A stretch of DNA of 64,000 nucleotides from Salipiger abyssi (GTDB lineage: Bacteria > Pseudomonadota > Alphaproteobacteria > Rhodobacterales > Rhodobacteraceae): the NCBI RefSeq assembly GCF_001975705.1, contig NZ_CP015090.1, forward strand, positions 62,001 to 126,000, written 5' to 3'. Shown piece by piece: positions 31,911 through 39,951 of the stretch. Position numbers and translations under genes: made by a program. Each line of letters begins with the position of its first letter. Within the stretch, counting starts at the first letter, position 1. Below the pieces are notes generated by a model that was given only the letters and a program-made list of their open reading frames with translations, searched no databases and was not told where the DNA came from.

Positions 31911-34888
31911 GCGGCGGCCTCCTCGGTGGCGTTCACATCCGCCCAGCGGGTGATCTGGATGAGACAGCTGTTGGGGGTTATCCCGTCGGCCATGCGGCTC
32001 ATGGTCCGGGCGGGTGTCAGCAGGTTGAGGCATCCGCCGCGATCCACCGGCCCGTCGGGCGTGTCGACGGGATCGTATTCCGCGCAGGATTCCCAGGAGC
32101 CGATCACCCCGCGTGCCATCAGCGGCGTCACCCGCGCGGCGCAGAGCACGGCGCCGCGGTCGTTATGCACCTTAACCAGCTCGCCATCGGCGACACCGCG
32201 CGCGGCGGCGTCCTCGGGGTTCATCCGCACGATCCAGTAGCGGTGGCCGTCGACCAGAACGCGGTGATCGGCGATCTCGTTGACCGCGCTGTTCTTGCCG
32301 TCCGACTGGGTGTGGAAGCTGTAGCGCGGATGCGCGGTGATGAGTTGCAGGGGCCAGGGCGAGTCTGCGGCCCTGGTCGTCGTGTCGGGCGGGCGCATGT
32401 AGCGGTTGACCGCCGGGCGCGCGGGGTCGAGATCGCCCAGCCGTTTCAGCGAGCCGGGCACAAACTCGAACTTGCCCGATTGCGTGCCGAGCCCCTGACC
32501 GAAGCCCTGGCTGTAGACCGCCGGAAGCGGGTTCGGTTCGGGCAGGTTCTTGGTGCGGCCCTCGGCGAACCAGCGCATATCCACCTCTTGTGCCGCATGA
32601 TCGGCGGGGGTGGGCACGATGTAATAGCCCTTCTTGAGAAACGCCTTCCAGCTGATCTTGTCCGCCAGATCGGTCGATTCAAAGATCCGCTTGCACCAGG
32701 TGAGATCGGAACAGCCGCCCTCGGTGAACATCGCGCCCATGCCGAGCCGGGTCAGGATCCCGGCAAAGATCTGGTAGTCGGATTTCGACTCCCCCAGCGG
32801 TTCGATGGCCTTGTGCTGCATGACGATCACGCGGTGATTGAGCTGGCTCTGGTTGTGATGGATATAGCCCGCGCAATTGGCGCTTTCCGAGATGTCGTCG
32901 CGCTCGAAGGAGGTGCAGGCGGGCAGGATGATATCGGCGAATTTCGCCTCGTTCTCCATCCAGATCGCCTGCGTGACGACCGTTTCGAGGCTCTCGTGGC
33001 GATAGGCCTCGACCATACGGTTCGAGCCCGGCACCGTGCCCAGCGACGAGGCGCCGTAGCGGTAATACATATGCACGGGCGAAAAGCCGGGGCGCGGGTA
33101 TTCCATCTTGACGAACTGGCCCTCGGCCGAGAACCCGTCCCAGTAATAGCCCTCGGCCTTGCCGGTCACGATGGCATCGGCCAGCCGCTGGCGCGGGATC
33201 GCCTGCTTCACCGGGTTGATGGTGACGATATGCGGCATGCGCACATAATTGTGCATGACGCTGGCACTGTTGACCACGTCGCCCGAGATGCCGCCATCGG
33301 CATAGCCGGGGAAGTAGAAATTGTAATCCTGCGGCGCGCCCATCTGGAGATTGCCGAAATTGATCCCCGGCTTGCCCCAGCCCTGCATCGCCATCAGCAT
33401 GACCATGGCACGCGCCCATTGCGCGCCGCCGCCGCCCCGGCAGGGCCCGCCAAAGCCCGCGCCAAGGCCGCCGGCGGCGAGATAGGTCTTTTTCCCCGCC
33501 CATTGTTTTGCCAGCGCGCGGGCCACATGGGCAGGCACGCCGGTTTCCTCCTCCTGCCATTCGGGGGTTTTCGGCACGCCGTCCTCGCGGCCCAGCACAT
33601 AGGCCTCCCACTCGTCGAAGCCGGTGGTGCGGCTGGCGACATAGTCCTTGTCGTAGCTGCCGGTCACCATCCATTCATGCATGATCGCAATGGCCAGCGC
33701 CGCGTCGGTGCCCGGGCGGACCGGCACCCAGGTGCCGCCCAAGAGCTGCGCGGTGGCAGTCTTGTGCGGGTCGATATGGATGAACTCGATCCCCAGCTCC
33801 TTGGCCCAGAGCCGCCGCTCGGTGCCTTCGAACCCGGCATAGATGCCATTTGTCGTCTCCGGGTCGCTGCCCCAGAAGACGATCTGCTCGGCATGATCGA
33901 GGCAATCCTGCACCGTGCCGTAAAAGCCCGGCAGGCCGAGCCGGATGCTGTTGCCGAAATGATGGGTCGCGCCCCAGTACCAGCCTTCCCAGCTGATCGG
34001 GCTGAACTCGACCCGCGTTGCGCCGATGAGGTTGGAAAAGCGCAGAAGCGCGCTCAGCCAGTAGTTGAGATTGCCCCACTGGTGATGCGCGGGCGGTGCG
34101 GCGGCGATGGCGCCGGGGCCGTACTCGGTCTTCATCCTGCGGATTTCCGAGGCGACGAGGTCGAAGGCCTCGTCCCAGCTGATCCGCTCATAGCCGGATT
34201 TGCCGCGGTTCTGCGGGTTGCGCTCGCCGTTCGGATCCCAGTCGACCCGCTTCATCGGGTAGAGGATGCGCTTGTCGGAATAGACCTGGCTTTTCATCCC
34301 CAGCGCATGCGGGCTGAGCGTCGCCTGCCGGCGCGGGGTGAAGCTGCGCCCGCGCGCCTCCAGCGTCCAGCTTTCGGCGTCGTCCTCGGCGAGGTCGATG
34401 GGCGTGGTCCGCAGGATCTTGCCATCCTTCACATAGACGAAGAGCGGCCCGCCATTGGTGAGGTTGGTATAGCGCATGGTGCCGTCGGGCATCCTGGTGC
34501 CGCGTTTCATGCTGGCGGTGTTGATCGTATCGACGAGCTGGCCGAACCAGAGCAGCACCGCATCGTCGCCGGTCTGGGTGATCTTGAAGTTTTTCAGCGC
34601 GTCGATGAGGAAGGCGTAATCCGTCTTGGGCTGGAGCATTTTCAGCGCGGTCGCGCTGTCCATGAAGACGATCTCGGCATCGGGCGCCGGGTGACGCCCC
34701 CAGCCGGCGGTGATCTTGCCGTTTCTGAAGGTGATATGCCGGCTGAGGCTGCCGTCGCGCAGCCGCAGTTGCACGGTATGATTGCCGGTTTGCAGATGCG
34801 CCTTCACCGGGTCGAGCAGCCGGGCGGCCAGCCGCACGGCCCCCGGAAGCGCGGACAGAATCGTCCTGAGCTTGAGCGTTTGGGTCAT
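31907..34888 (-). CDS. Molybdopterin oxidoreductase resembling pyrogallol-phloroglucinol transhydroxylase large subunit, with N-terminal SCP2-like extension
   Basis: A 993-residue DMSO-reductase-family enzyme. From about residue 140 it follows the Pelobacter transhydroxylase alpha subunit closely: GGPLFVYVKDGKILRTTPID, DPNGERNPQ, AHHQWGN (His268), SWEGWYWG with the presumed Mo ligand Ser299, SDPETTNGIYAGFE, FYFPGYADGGISGD (Tyr529), and FADIILPACTSFERDDISE. The residue before the serine, Asp in Pelobacter, is Ile298. About 130 extra N-terminal residues resemble an SCP2-like fold. There is no twin-arginine signal. The start at 34888 has GGGAGGAAGGA upstream. The likely reaction is hydroxyl transfer or (de)hydroxylation on a polyphenol, without certainty. 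Coupled to the iron-sulfur subunit. Confidence 0.85.
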   Translation of the reverse strand: MTQTLKLRTILSALPGAVRLAARLLDPVKAHLQTGNHTVQLRLRDGSLSRHITFRNGKITAGWGRHPAPDAEIVFMDSATALKMLQPKTDYAFLIDALKNFKITQTGDDAVLLWFGQLVDTINTASMKRGTRMPDGTMRYTNLTNGGPLFVYVKDGKILRTTPIDLAEDDAESWTLEARGRSFTPRRQATLSPHALGMKSQVYSDKRILYPMKRVDWDPNGERNPQNRGKSGYERISWDEAFDLVASEIRRMKTEYGPGAIAAAPPAHHQWGNLNYWLSALLRFSNLIGATRVEFSPISWEGWYWGATHHFGNSIRLGLPGFYGTVQDCLDHAEQIVFWGSDPETTNGIYAGFEGTERRLWAKELGIEFIHIDPHKTATAQLLGGTWVPVRPGTDAALAIAIMHEWMVTGSYDKDYVASRTTGFDEWEAYVLGREDGVPKTPEWQEEETGVPAHVARALAKQWAGKKTYLAAGGLGAGFGGPCRGGGGAQWARAMVMLMAMQGWGKPGINFGNLQMGAPQDYNFYFPGYADGGISGDVVNSASVMHNYVRMPHIVTINPVKQAIPRQRLADAIVTGKAEGYYWDGFSAEGQFVKMEYPRPGFSPVHMYYRYGASSLGTVPGSNRMVEAYRHESLETVVTQAIWMENEAKFADIILPACTSFERDDISESANCAGYIHHNQSQLNHRVIVMQHKAIEPLGESKSDYQIFAGILTRLGMGAMFTEGGCSDLTWCKRIFESTDLADKISWKAFLKKGYYIVPTPADHAAQEVDMRWFAEGRTKNLPEPNPLPAVYSQGFGQGLGTQSGKFEFVPGSLKRLGDLDPARPAVNRYMRPPDTTTRAADSPWPLQLITAHPRYSFHTQSDGKNSAVNEIADHRVLVDGHRYWIVRMNPEDAAARGVADGELVKVHNDRGAVLCAARVTPLMARGVIGSWESCAEYDPVDTPDGPVDRGGCLNLLTPARTMSRMADGITPNSCLIQITRWADVNATEEAAA

Positions 34889-35143
34889 AGATGTCCTTCC
34901 TCCCTCGTCCCCGCCGCCGGCGCCTGAACCGGGTCGGCGCGGGTCCGTCTCCCGCCTGACTTTCAAAATGAACTTGAAGGTCAGTATGACTTCAGGCTTG
35001 CACCGGCGCGACGATCCGTCAAACAATTTCTTTCTTTTGTCATTTTTTGGAAAATATCAGCGGCTTGGGGATCCGTCGCTGTCCGCCCTTACAGCTACGC
35101 GTCGCGAATCCCGCCCCGATGGACCCTCGGGGCGGCGTGACTT

Positions 35144-35857
35144 ATGACAGGCCGGAGCGAGCGGAGAGCAGGCGCGGCGATGGGCGAGGAACAACCGGAA
35201 AAGCACGATCACCGCCCGCGCGTCGCGCAGATGCGGCGGGAGCGGCGGCGTCAGCAGATCCTTTCGGTGGTCGGTGCGCATTACCCCGGCCCAAAGGAGA
35301 TCCCGGCGACGCTGGACGACATCCTCAAGGTGGCGGGCATCTCGAAGGGTACGTTCTACAAATATTTCCCGTCGCTCGAAGACGCGGTCTCGGCCCATGG
35401 CGCGGATCTGGCACGGCAGATGATCCTCGATATGGAAGAGGTCTACAGCCCGCTGTCCACGCCGGTCGAACGGGTGGCGATGGGGTTTCAGCTGTTTCTC
35501 TATCGCGGTGTGAGCGACCGCAGCTTTGCCGCCTTCACCAGCCATATTCAGGAACTGCCGCAGGACAACCTGCTGCTGCAATACATCCTCGCAGATCTCC
35601 GCGAGGGGCGGGCCCGTGGCGCCTTTCGCATCACGGATGTGGACAACGCCGCCTGGATCTGTGTCGGCATCACCTTTGCCGCGCTCAAGCGTATTGCAGG
35701 GGGCGCAGGCGGCGAGGGGGTCATCCGCGAGACGGTGACGATGCTGCTGCGTGCGCTGGGAGCGGAGGAGGCTGCGATTGCGGCGGCGCTGGACAAGACC
35801 GGCGCAACGCTCACCGCACGCGGGCCGGAGGTGTTTTCCTGGTGGCGCACGGGCTGA
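35144..35857 (+). CDS. TetR-family transcriptional regulator
   Basis: A 237-residue TetR regulator. After a basic N-terminus (QMRRERRRQQIL) the helix-turn-helix is in TLDDILKVAGISKGTFYKYF. The C-terminal ligand domain is not assignable. It is divergent from the transhydroxylase-like operon with 255 bp between, containing a TTGGAAAAT element (35047-35055), and is the natural candidate for controlling that operon. The ATG at 35144 is used; an in-frame ATG twelve codons later (35180) with GAGCAGG upstream is also possible. Confidence 0.87.
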   Translation: MTGRSERRAGAAMGEEQPEKHDHRPRVAQMRRERRRQQILSVVGAHYPGPKEIPATLDDILKVAGISKGTFYKYFPSLEDAVSAHGADLARQMILDMEEVYSPLSTPVERVAMGFQLFLYRGVSDRSFAAFTSHIQELPQDNLLLQYILADLREGRARGAFRITDVDNAAWICVGITFAALKRIAGGAGGEGVIRETVTMLLRALGAEEAAIAAALDKTGATLTARGPEVFSWWRTG

Positions 35858-35899
35858 GATGCGATCACGAAGCCGTGAAGCTATTGAGTTGGTTTATTC

Positions 35900-35915
35900 T
35901 GGACCAATCAGTCCC
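35900..35915. promoter_or_regulatory. NemR-like operator, copy 1 (TGGACCAATCAGTCCC)
   Basis: Near-perfect dyad TGGACC-AATC-AGTCC(C) preceded by TTTATTC, about 95 bp upstream of the second TetR gene. It shares the TATT-TGGACC-R-AT-GTCC layout with the site at 36604-36619. NemR-type TetR proteins recognise TAGACC-N4-GGTCTA, to which both sites are similar. Confidence 0.6.
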
Positions 35916-36010
35916 TAACGACTATCTCCGTGGGCCAGAGAGATGCCCGTCTCTGGACCCCGGCCCTGTCGCGGGCGTAGGGTCGCGTGACGGCAGAGGA
36001 CGAGACACCC

Positions 36011-36589
36011 ATGGCGCGGCCACAGGCATATAACACACAGCAGGTGCTCGATGCGGCGCTCACGGTTTTCTGGACCAAGGGCTATGACGCGACCTCGCTT
36101 CAGGATCTGCTGGCCGCGACCAAGCTGAGCAAGAGCAGCCTCTATGGCGGGTTCGGCGACAAGCACGGGCTGTTCCTTGCCGCCTTCGACACCTATCGCG
36201 AGGCGCGGCGGTCCGAGATGCTGCACTATCTCGCGCAGGGCAGTGCGCGGGCCGGGATCGAGGCGTTTTTCCGCTCGGTGATCGGCGCGGTGGAGGCAGG
36301 AGAGCTTGCGCGCGGCTGCATGAGCGTGAACCAGGCGGTGGAGATGTCGCCGCACGATCCGCTGGTGCATGCGCGGGTCGAGTCGGATTTCCACTTTATC
36401 GAGGAGCATTTCGCCGAGGCCGTCGCGCGCGGCCAGGCGGCGGGCGAGATCAACCCCGCCCACGATCCAAAGCGTCTGGGGCGGATGCTGCTGACCGCCT
36501 TTGCCGGGTTTCAGGTGCTGGCCCGCGCGCGCTGCGCCCGTCCCGCGCTCGAAGACGCGCTCGCGGCCTATCTGGGCGCGCTGGACTAA
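36011..36589 (+). CDS. TetR-family regulator, NemR/YcaC-locus type
   Basis: A 192-residue TetR protein: the DNA-binding region is VLDAALTVFWTKGYDATSLQDLL, then LSKSSLYGGFGDKHGLFLAAF, and the C-terminal part ends with GRMLLTAFAGFQVLARARCA. FWTKGYDATSL and SSLYGGFGDKHGLF are typical of the large NemR-like branch that responds to reactive electrophiles or quinones. The ATG at 36011 was chosen over GTG at 35987 because AGAGGACGAG precedes it. A dyad operator lies upstream of this gene and another after it, in front of the hydrolase gene, implying autoregulation and control of the hydrolase. Confidence 0.87.
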   Translation: MARPQAYNTQQVLDAALTVFWTKGYDATSLQDLLAATKLSKSSLYGGFGDKHGLFLAAFDTYREARRSEMLHYLAQGSARAGIEAFFRSVIGAVEAGELARGCMSVNQAVEMSPHDPLVHARVESDFHFIEEHFAEAVARGQAAGEINPAHDPKRLGRMLLTAFAGFQVLARARCARPALEDALAAYLGALD

Positions 36590-36603
36590 AAATTTGGCTA
36601 TTA

Positions 36604-36619
36604 TGGACCGATAGGTCCA
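36604..36619. promoter_or_regulatory. NemR-like operator, copy 2 (TGGACCGATAGGTCCA)
   Basis: Perfect inverted repeat TGGACC-GATA-GGTCCA preceded by GCTATTA, 15 bp after the TetR stop and about 85 bp before the YcaC-type hydrolase. Same pattern as the site upstream of the tetR gene. Confidence 0.7.
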
Positions 36620-36704
36620 ATTGGCGCGATATCCCCGCCGGGTCCGTGAGCCGCCCGGACGGGGCGGGAAACCCTGTGCTCACGACACAAGGAAGGAAAG
36701 CATT

Positions 36705-37322
36705 ATGAGCAATGAGAGACTGACCCCGGAGAATGCCGCCGTCCTGCTGGTGGATCACCAGACGGGCCTGTCCAACGGCGTGCAGGACCAGAGCGTTCCG
36801 GAATTTATGACCGCTGTCGAGGGGCTCGCCAAGACGGCGAAGTCTTTTGGCTTGCCGACGGTGATCACCACCTCCGCCGAGGACGGGCCGAATGGTCCGG
36901 TGCTGCCGGTCATCACCGGCCACCTGCCGGACGCACCGGTGATCCAGCGCCCCGGCGAGATCAACGCCTGGGACAATGCCGATTTCGTTGCCGAGGTCGA
37001 AAAGACCGGGCGCAAGAAGCTGATCGTGGCGGGTGTCTCGACCGAGGTCTGCGTGGCCTTCGTGGCGCTCTCGGCAGTGCAGGCGGGCTATGACGTCTAC
37101 GCGGTGATCGACGCGTCGGGCACATGGAACAAGCTGGTCCAGGAAGTCGCCATCGCCCGCATGGTGCAGGGCGGTGTCAAGCCGATCACCTGGGTCGCGG
37201 TGGCCGCCGAGTTGCAGGCCGACTGGCGCAAGCCGACCGGGCAGGCGCTGGCCGAGAACATGGGCGCGCATCTGCCCTTCTACGGCAACCTGATCGCCAG
37301 CTTCATGGCCGCCAAGGGGTGA
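36705..37322 (+). CDS. Isochorismatase-family hydrolase, YcaC type
   Basis: A 205-residue cysteine hydrolase. The N-terminal VLLVDHQTGL carries the catalytic aspartate (about residue 17), RPGEINAWDNADF is the YcaC-type motif, and KLIVAGVSTEVCVAF holds the nucleophilic cysteine followed by the cis-peptide region. YcaC-like proteins have no settled substrate; amide or nitrile-like compounds are suspected. AAGGAAGG precedes the ATG. It is probably repressed by the upstream TetR through the operator at 36604, an arrangement seen for electrophile- or quinone-inducible genes. Confidence 0.85.
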   Translation: MSNERLTPENAAVLLVDHQTGLSNGVQDQSVPEFMTAVEGLAKTAKSFGLPTVITTSAEDGPNGPVLPVITGHLPDAPVIQRPGEINAWDNADFVAEVEKTGRKKLIVAGVSTEVCVAFVALSAVQAGYDVYAVIDASGTWNKLVQEVAIARMVQGGVKPITWVAVAAELQADWRKPTGQALAENMGAHLPFYGNLIASFMAAKG

Positions 37323-37337
37323 CGCTTCGCAGCGCTT

Positions 37338-37366
37338 TGCGGAAGGCATCGCGTGTGCCTTCCGCA
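37338..37366 (+). terminator. Hairpin after the YcaC-type gene
   Basis: Perfect 11-bp stem TGCGGAAGGCA / TGCCTTCCGCA with a TCGCGTG loop, 16 bp past the stop. No U tract follows. Confidence 0.5.
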
Positions 37367-37429
37367 TCTGCCGCCTCCCGAGGGGGCAAAAAATCTATTG
37401 CGCGATCATCTTCTCCCGCCTAACGTCGG

Positions 37430-37451
37430 AATCGCTACAGGTGTAGCGATT
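37430..37451. promoter_or_regulatory. 22-bp operator-like palindrome upstream of the flavin monooxygenase
   Basis: Perfect inverted repeat AATCGCTACA-GG-TGTAGCGATT, 43 bp before the monooxygenase ATG. The position suits repression. The TetR gene convergent with the monooxygenase is the likely binder. Confidence 0.65.
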
Positions 37452-37494
37452 TGTCCTGCCGGCAGCTGGCCGCGGGCAAACCAGGGAGGAGACT

Positions 37495-38673
37495 ATGAAC
37501 CAGCAATTCACCGACACTGTCGGAACCATGACGCTTGTCCGGAACGCAGAGGCGGCGGCCGATCCCATCGCGGCGAGCGCGCCCGAGACGCTGCAATTGC
37601 GGCGCCCGGCGGATGCCGCGGTCGAGGCGATCTTTGCCGGCGGGCTCGAAAAGATGACGCTGCCCCGGTCTTATGGCGGCAGCCAGGCCACCACCCGCGA
37701 GCAGCTCGAAGCCTATGCGACGCTGGCCGAGGCCGATGCCTCGGCGTCGTGGGTGGCCTGCATCTACAACGCCGTCGGGCACATGATCTGCGCCTTCGGC
37801 GATCAGGCGATCGAGGAGGTCCTTGCCAGCGACAAGCCGCGCTCTGCCGGGGTCTTTGCCCCCAGCGGCAAGGGCCGTCGCACCGAGGGCGGTTATCTGG
37901 TCACCGGGCGTTATGCCTTTGCCTCGGGCCAGCATCACGCCGGCTGGATCTTTGCGCCGATGATGCCGGAGGAGGGCGGCCCGCCCATCGCCTGCCTGAT
38001 CCCCAAGGACGCCTTTGAGGTCGAGGACGACTGGCATGTCTCGGGCTTTATCGGCACCGGCTCGAACGCGGTGCGGCTGCCGGAGACCTTTGTGCCCGAT
38101 CACCGCACCGTGCCCTTCATGGACATCGTGCATGGCAAGGGCCGGCCCTCGTCGGTCTCGGAAGATCCGTATTACCGGCAGCCCTTCGTGCCGATCATGT
38201 GCGCCGTCTCGACCGGCACGCCGCTGGGGCTGGCGCGCAAGGCGCTGCGGCTCTTCAAGGAGCGGATCGGCAAGCGCGGCATCACCTATACCAGCTATTC
38301 CAAACAGTCCGAGGCGCCGGTCACGCATCTGCAACTGGCCGAGGCGACGGCGAAGCTGGATCAGGCGGAATTCCATGCCGCGCGGCTGACCGGGATCGTC
38401 GATGAGCATATGGCCACCGGCGCGGCGTGGGATATGGAAACCCGCGTGCGCTGCCGCTCGGATATTGCCTGGACGATCAAGCTCGCCCGCGAGGTCTGCG
38501 AGATCGTCGAGCTGGGCTCGGGCGCGAGTGCGATCCATCTCAAGGATCCGCTGCCGGCGATCCTGCGCGATATCCGCACGATCTCGGTCCATGCCTTCCT
38601 GCTGTTCAGCACCAATGCCGAGCTCTATGGCCGGGTGCTGGCGGGGATGGAGCCCGATATCCCCTTCGTCTGA
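37495..38673 (+). CDS. Two-component flavin monooxygenase, acyl-CoA-dehydrogenase-like (HsaA/DszC type)
   Basis: A 392-residue protein with the acyl-CoA dehydrogenase fold as used by group D flavin monooxygenases. The N-terminal helical region (LTLPRSYGG-like MTLPRSYGGSQATTREQLEA) is followed by YATLAEADASASWVACI, the beta domain (GRYAFASGQHHAGWIFAP), FIGTGSNAV and the C-terminal helices with AREVCEIVELGSGASAIH. These enzymes hydroxylate aromatic substrates with reduced FMN or FAD supplied by a separate reductase. That reductase is encoded at 39457. A perfect palindrome lies just upstream. Substrate unknown; a FadL channel nearby suggests a hydrophobic aromatic. Confidence 0.82.
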   Translation: MNQQFTDTVGTMTLVRNAEAAADPIAASAPETLQLRRPADAAVEAIFAGGLEKMTLPRSYGGSQATTREQLEAYATLAEADASASWVACIYNAVGHMICAFGDQAIEEVLASDKPRSAGVFAPSGKGRRTEGGYLVTGRYAFASGQHHAGWIFAPMMPEEGGPPIACLIPKDAFEVEDDWHVSGFIGTGSNAVRLPETFVPDHRTVPFMDIVHGKGRPSSVSEDPYYRQPFVPIMCAVSTGTPLGLARKALRLFKERIGKRGITYTSYSKQSEAPVTHLQLAEATAKLDQAEFHAARLTGIVDEHMATGAAWDMETRVRCRSDIAWTIKLAREVCEIVELGSGASAIHLKDPLPAILRDIRTISVHAFLLFSTNAELYGRVLAGMEPDIPFV

Positions 38674-38683
38674 GCGGGGCCGC

Positions 38684-39325
38684 TCACTTCGCCCCGGGGC
38701 TCGGAACCGCTCCCTGTCCCGGGGCGCCGTGCTCGGCGTCGAGCCAGCGCATCAGCATGTCCTCGACGTCACGGGCATCCACGGCGATCTCGGGATGCAG
38801 GAGGTAGTCATGGCAGAGCCCGTCAATGGCGGAGACCAGCAGCGTCGCCTGTGCCTCGGGGGCGGGAAACCCGTCCGCCTCCAGCGCCCGCGCCACGATG
38901 CCGTTGAGCTGCTTGCGCCCCGCGATCAGCGCATCATGCACGGCTGGGCGGCGCAGCCCTTCGAGCGAAAGCTCGTAGCGGGCGAGCTGGCGGGTGCGGC
39001 CTCGGACCCAATGGCGCAGCGCATTGGCCAGAACCCGCGCGATGCGGCGCCGGGTGATGGGGCCGTCGGTCTCGGTCGCGCCGCGCCAGGCGTCGATATC
39101 GGAGACCTCGACCTCGATCAGCCGCTGCACCACCGCCGTCAGCAGCGCGTCGCGGGTGCGGTAATAGCGGCTCGTCGTGCCTTCGGGCCAGCTCAGGTGC
39201 AGGTCCACCGCGCGATGGGTGAGCCCGCGGCTGCCCTTGGTGGCCAGCACCTCGATTGCGGCATCGCCGATCATCGTCACGCGTTCGCTCGACGCGGGGC
39301 GCGTCTTTGCCGGGTCTGCCTGCAT
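38684..39325 (-). CDS. TetR-family transcriptional regulator
   Basis: A 213-residue TetR protein with helix-turn-helix AAIEVLATKGSRGLTHRAVD and the unusual recognition segment WPEGTTSRYYRTRDALL. The C-terminal domain contains TLLVSAIDGLCHDYLLHP. It is encoded between, and opposite to, the flavin monooxygenase and its reductase, so it is the obvious local repressor, probably acting on the palindrome at 37430-37451. The start at 39325 has AAAGGACG upstream; a longer upstream frame is not supported. Confidence 0.85.
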   Translation of the reverse strand: MQADPAKTRPASSERVTMIGDAAIEVLATKGSRGLTHRAVDLHLSWPEGTTSRYYRTRDALLTAVVQRLIEVEVSDIDAWRGATETDGPITRRRIARVLANALRHWVRGRTRQLARYELSLEGLRRPAVHDALIAGRKQLNGIVARALEADGFPAPEAQATLLVSAIDGLCHDYLLHPEIAVDARDVEDMLMRWLDAEHGAPGQGAVPSPGAK

Positions 39326-39456
39326 CTTTTCGTCCTTTCCCGCTGTGCGGTCGCGATTGCGGGCCGCGCGGCACTGCCGCACCCGTTGTACCCCAGCGAA
39401 CCGGCAGGGCAACACATGGGCCGGCATTGCGCGGCCCGATCCCGACAGGAGGTTTC

Positions 39457-39951
39457 ATGATCCCGAAAGACCAGTTTCTCAAGGCCATGGGCGCGTTTCC
39501 CAGTGGCGTCACGATTGTCACCACCACCGATGCCGACGGCCAGTGGCGGGGTTTTACCGCCAGTGCCTTCTGCTCCGTCTCGGCCGACCCGCCGCTGGTG
39601 CTGGTCTGTCTTGCCGACAGCGCCGACTGCCACGCGGCGTTTCAGGCCGCCGGGCGCTGGAATATCCATATCGTCGATGCGGCGCATACCGAGCTTGCCA
39701 TGCGCTTCGCCCGGCGCGGTGCCGAGAAATTCGCCGGCGATGATTTCGTAGCCGACGCCCATGGCATCCCGCAGCTGCGTGACGCGTTCGTCACGCTGCA
39801 TTGCGCGCGCCATGCCTGTTACCCGGGCGGCGATCACAGCATTCTGGTGGGGCAGGTCGGGGCCGCCGAGATCACCGACAGCGCGCCGGTCTATTACTAC
39901 CGGCGCGGCTTTCACCCGGTCGCCGAAGGGGCGGTTCAGGCGGCGGAATAG
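39457..39951 (+). CDS. Flavin reductase (HpaC family)
   Basis: A 164-residue flavin reductase-like domain protein: FLKAMGAFPSGVTIVTTTDA at the N-terminus, GFTASAFCSVSADPPLVLVCL with flavin-contact residues, and HSILVGQVGAAEI followed by YYRRGFHPV. It would supply reduced FMN or FAD to the monooxygenase encoded at 37495, with which it brackets the tetR gene. AGGAGG precedes the ATG. Length is normal for HpaC-like reductases. Confidence 0.9.
   Translation: MIPKDQFLKAMGAFPSGVTIVTTTDADGQWRGFTASAFCSVSADPPLVLVCLADSADCHAAFQAAGRWNIHIVDAAHTELAMRFARRGAEKFAGDDFVADAHGIPQLRDAFVTLHCARHACYPGGDHSILVGQVGAAEITDSAPVYYYRRGFHPVAEGAVQAAE

Noticed and set aside
31074..34888. Formate dehydrogenase or DMSO reductase
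   Set aside because: No Tat signal, no large-subunit [4Fe-4S] cysteine motif, and no SeCys/Cys Mo ligand; the residues match the transhydroxylase group instead.
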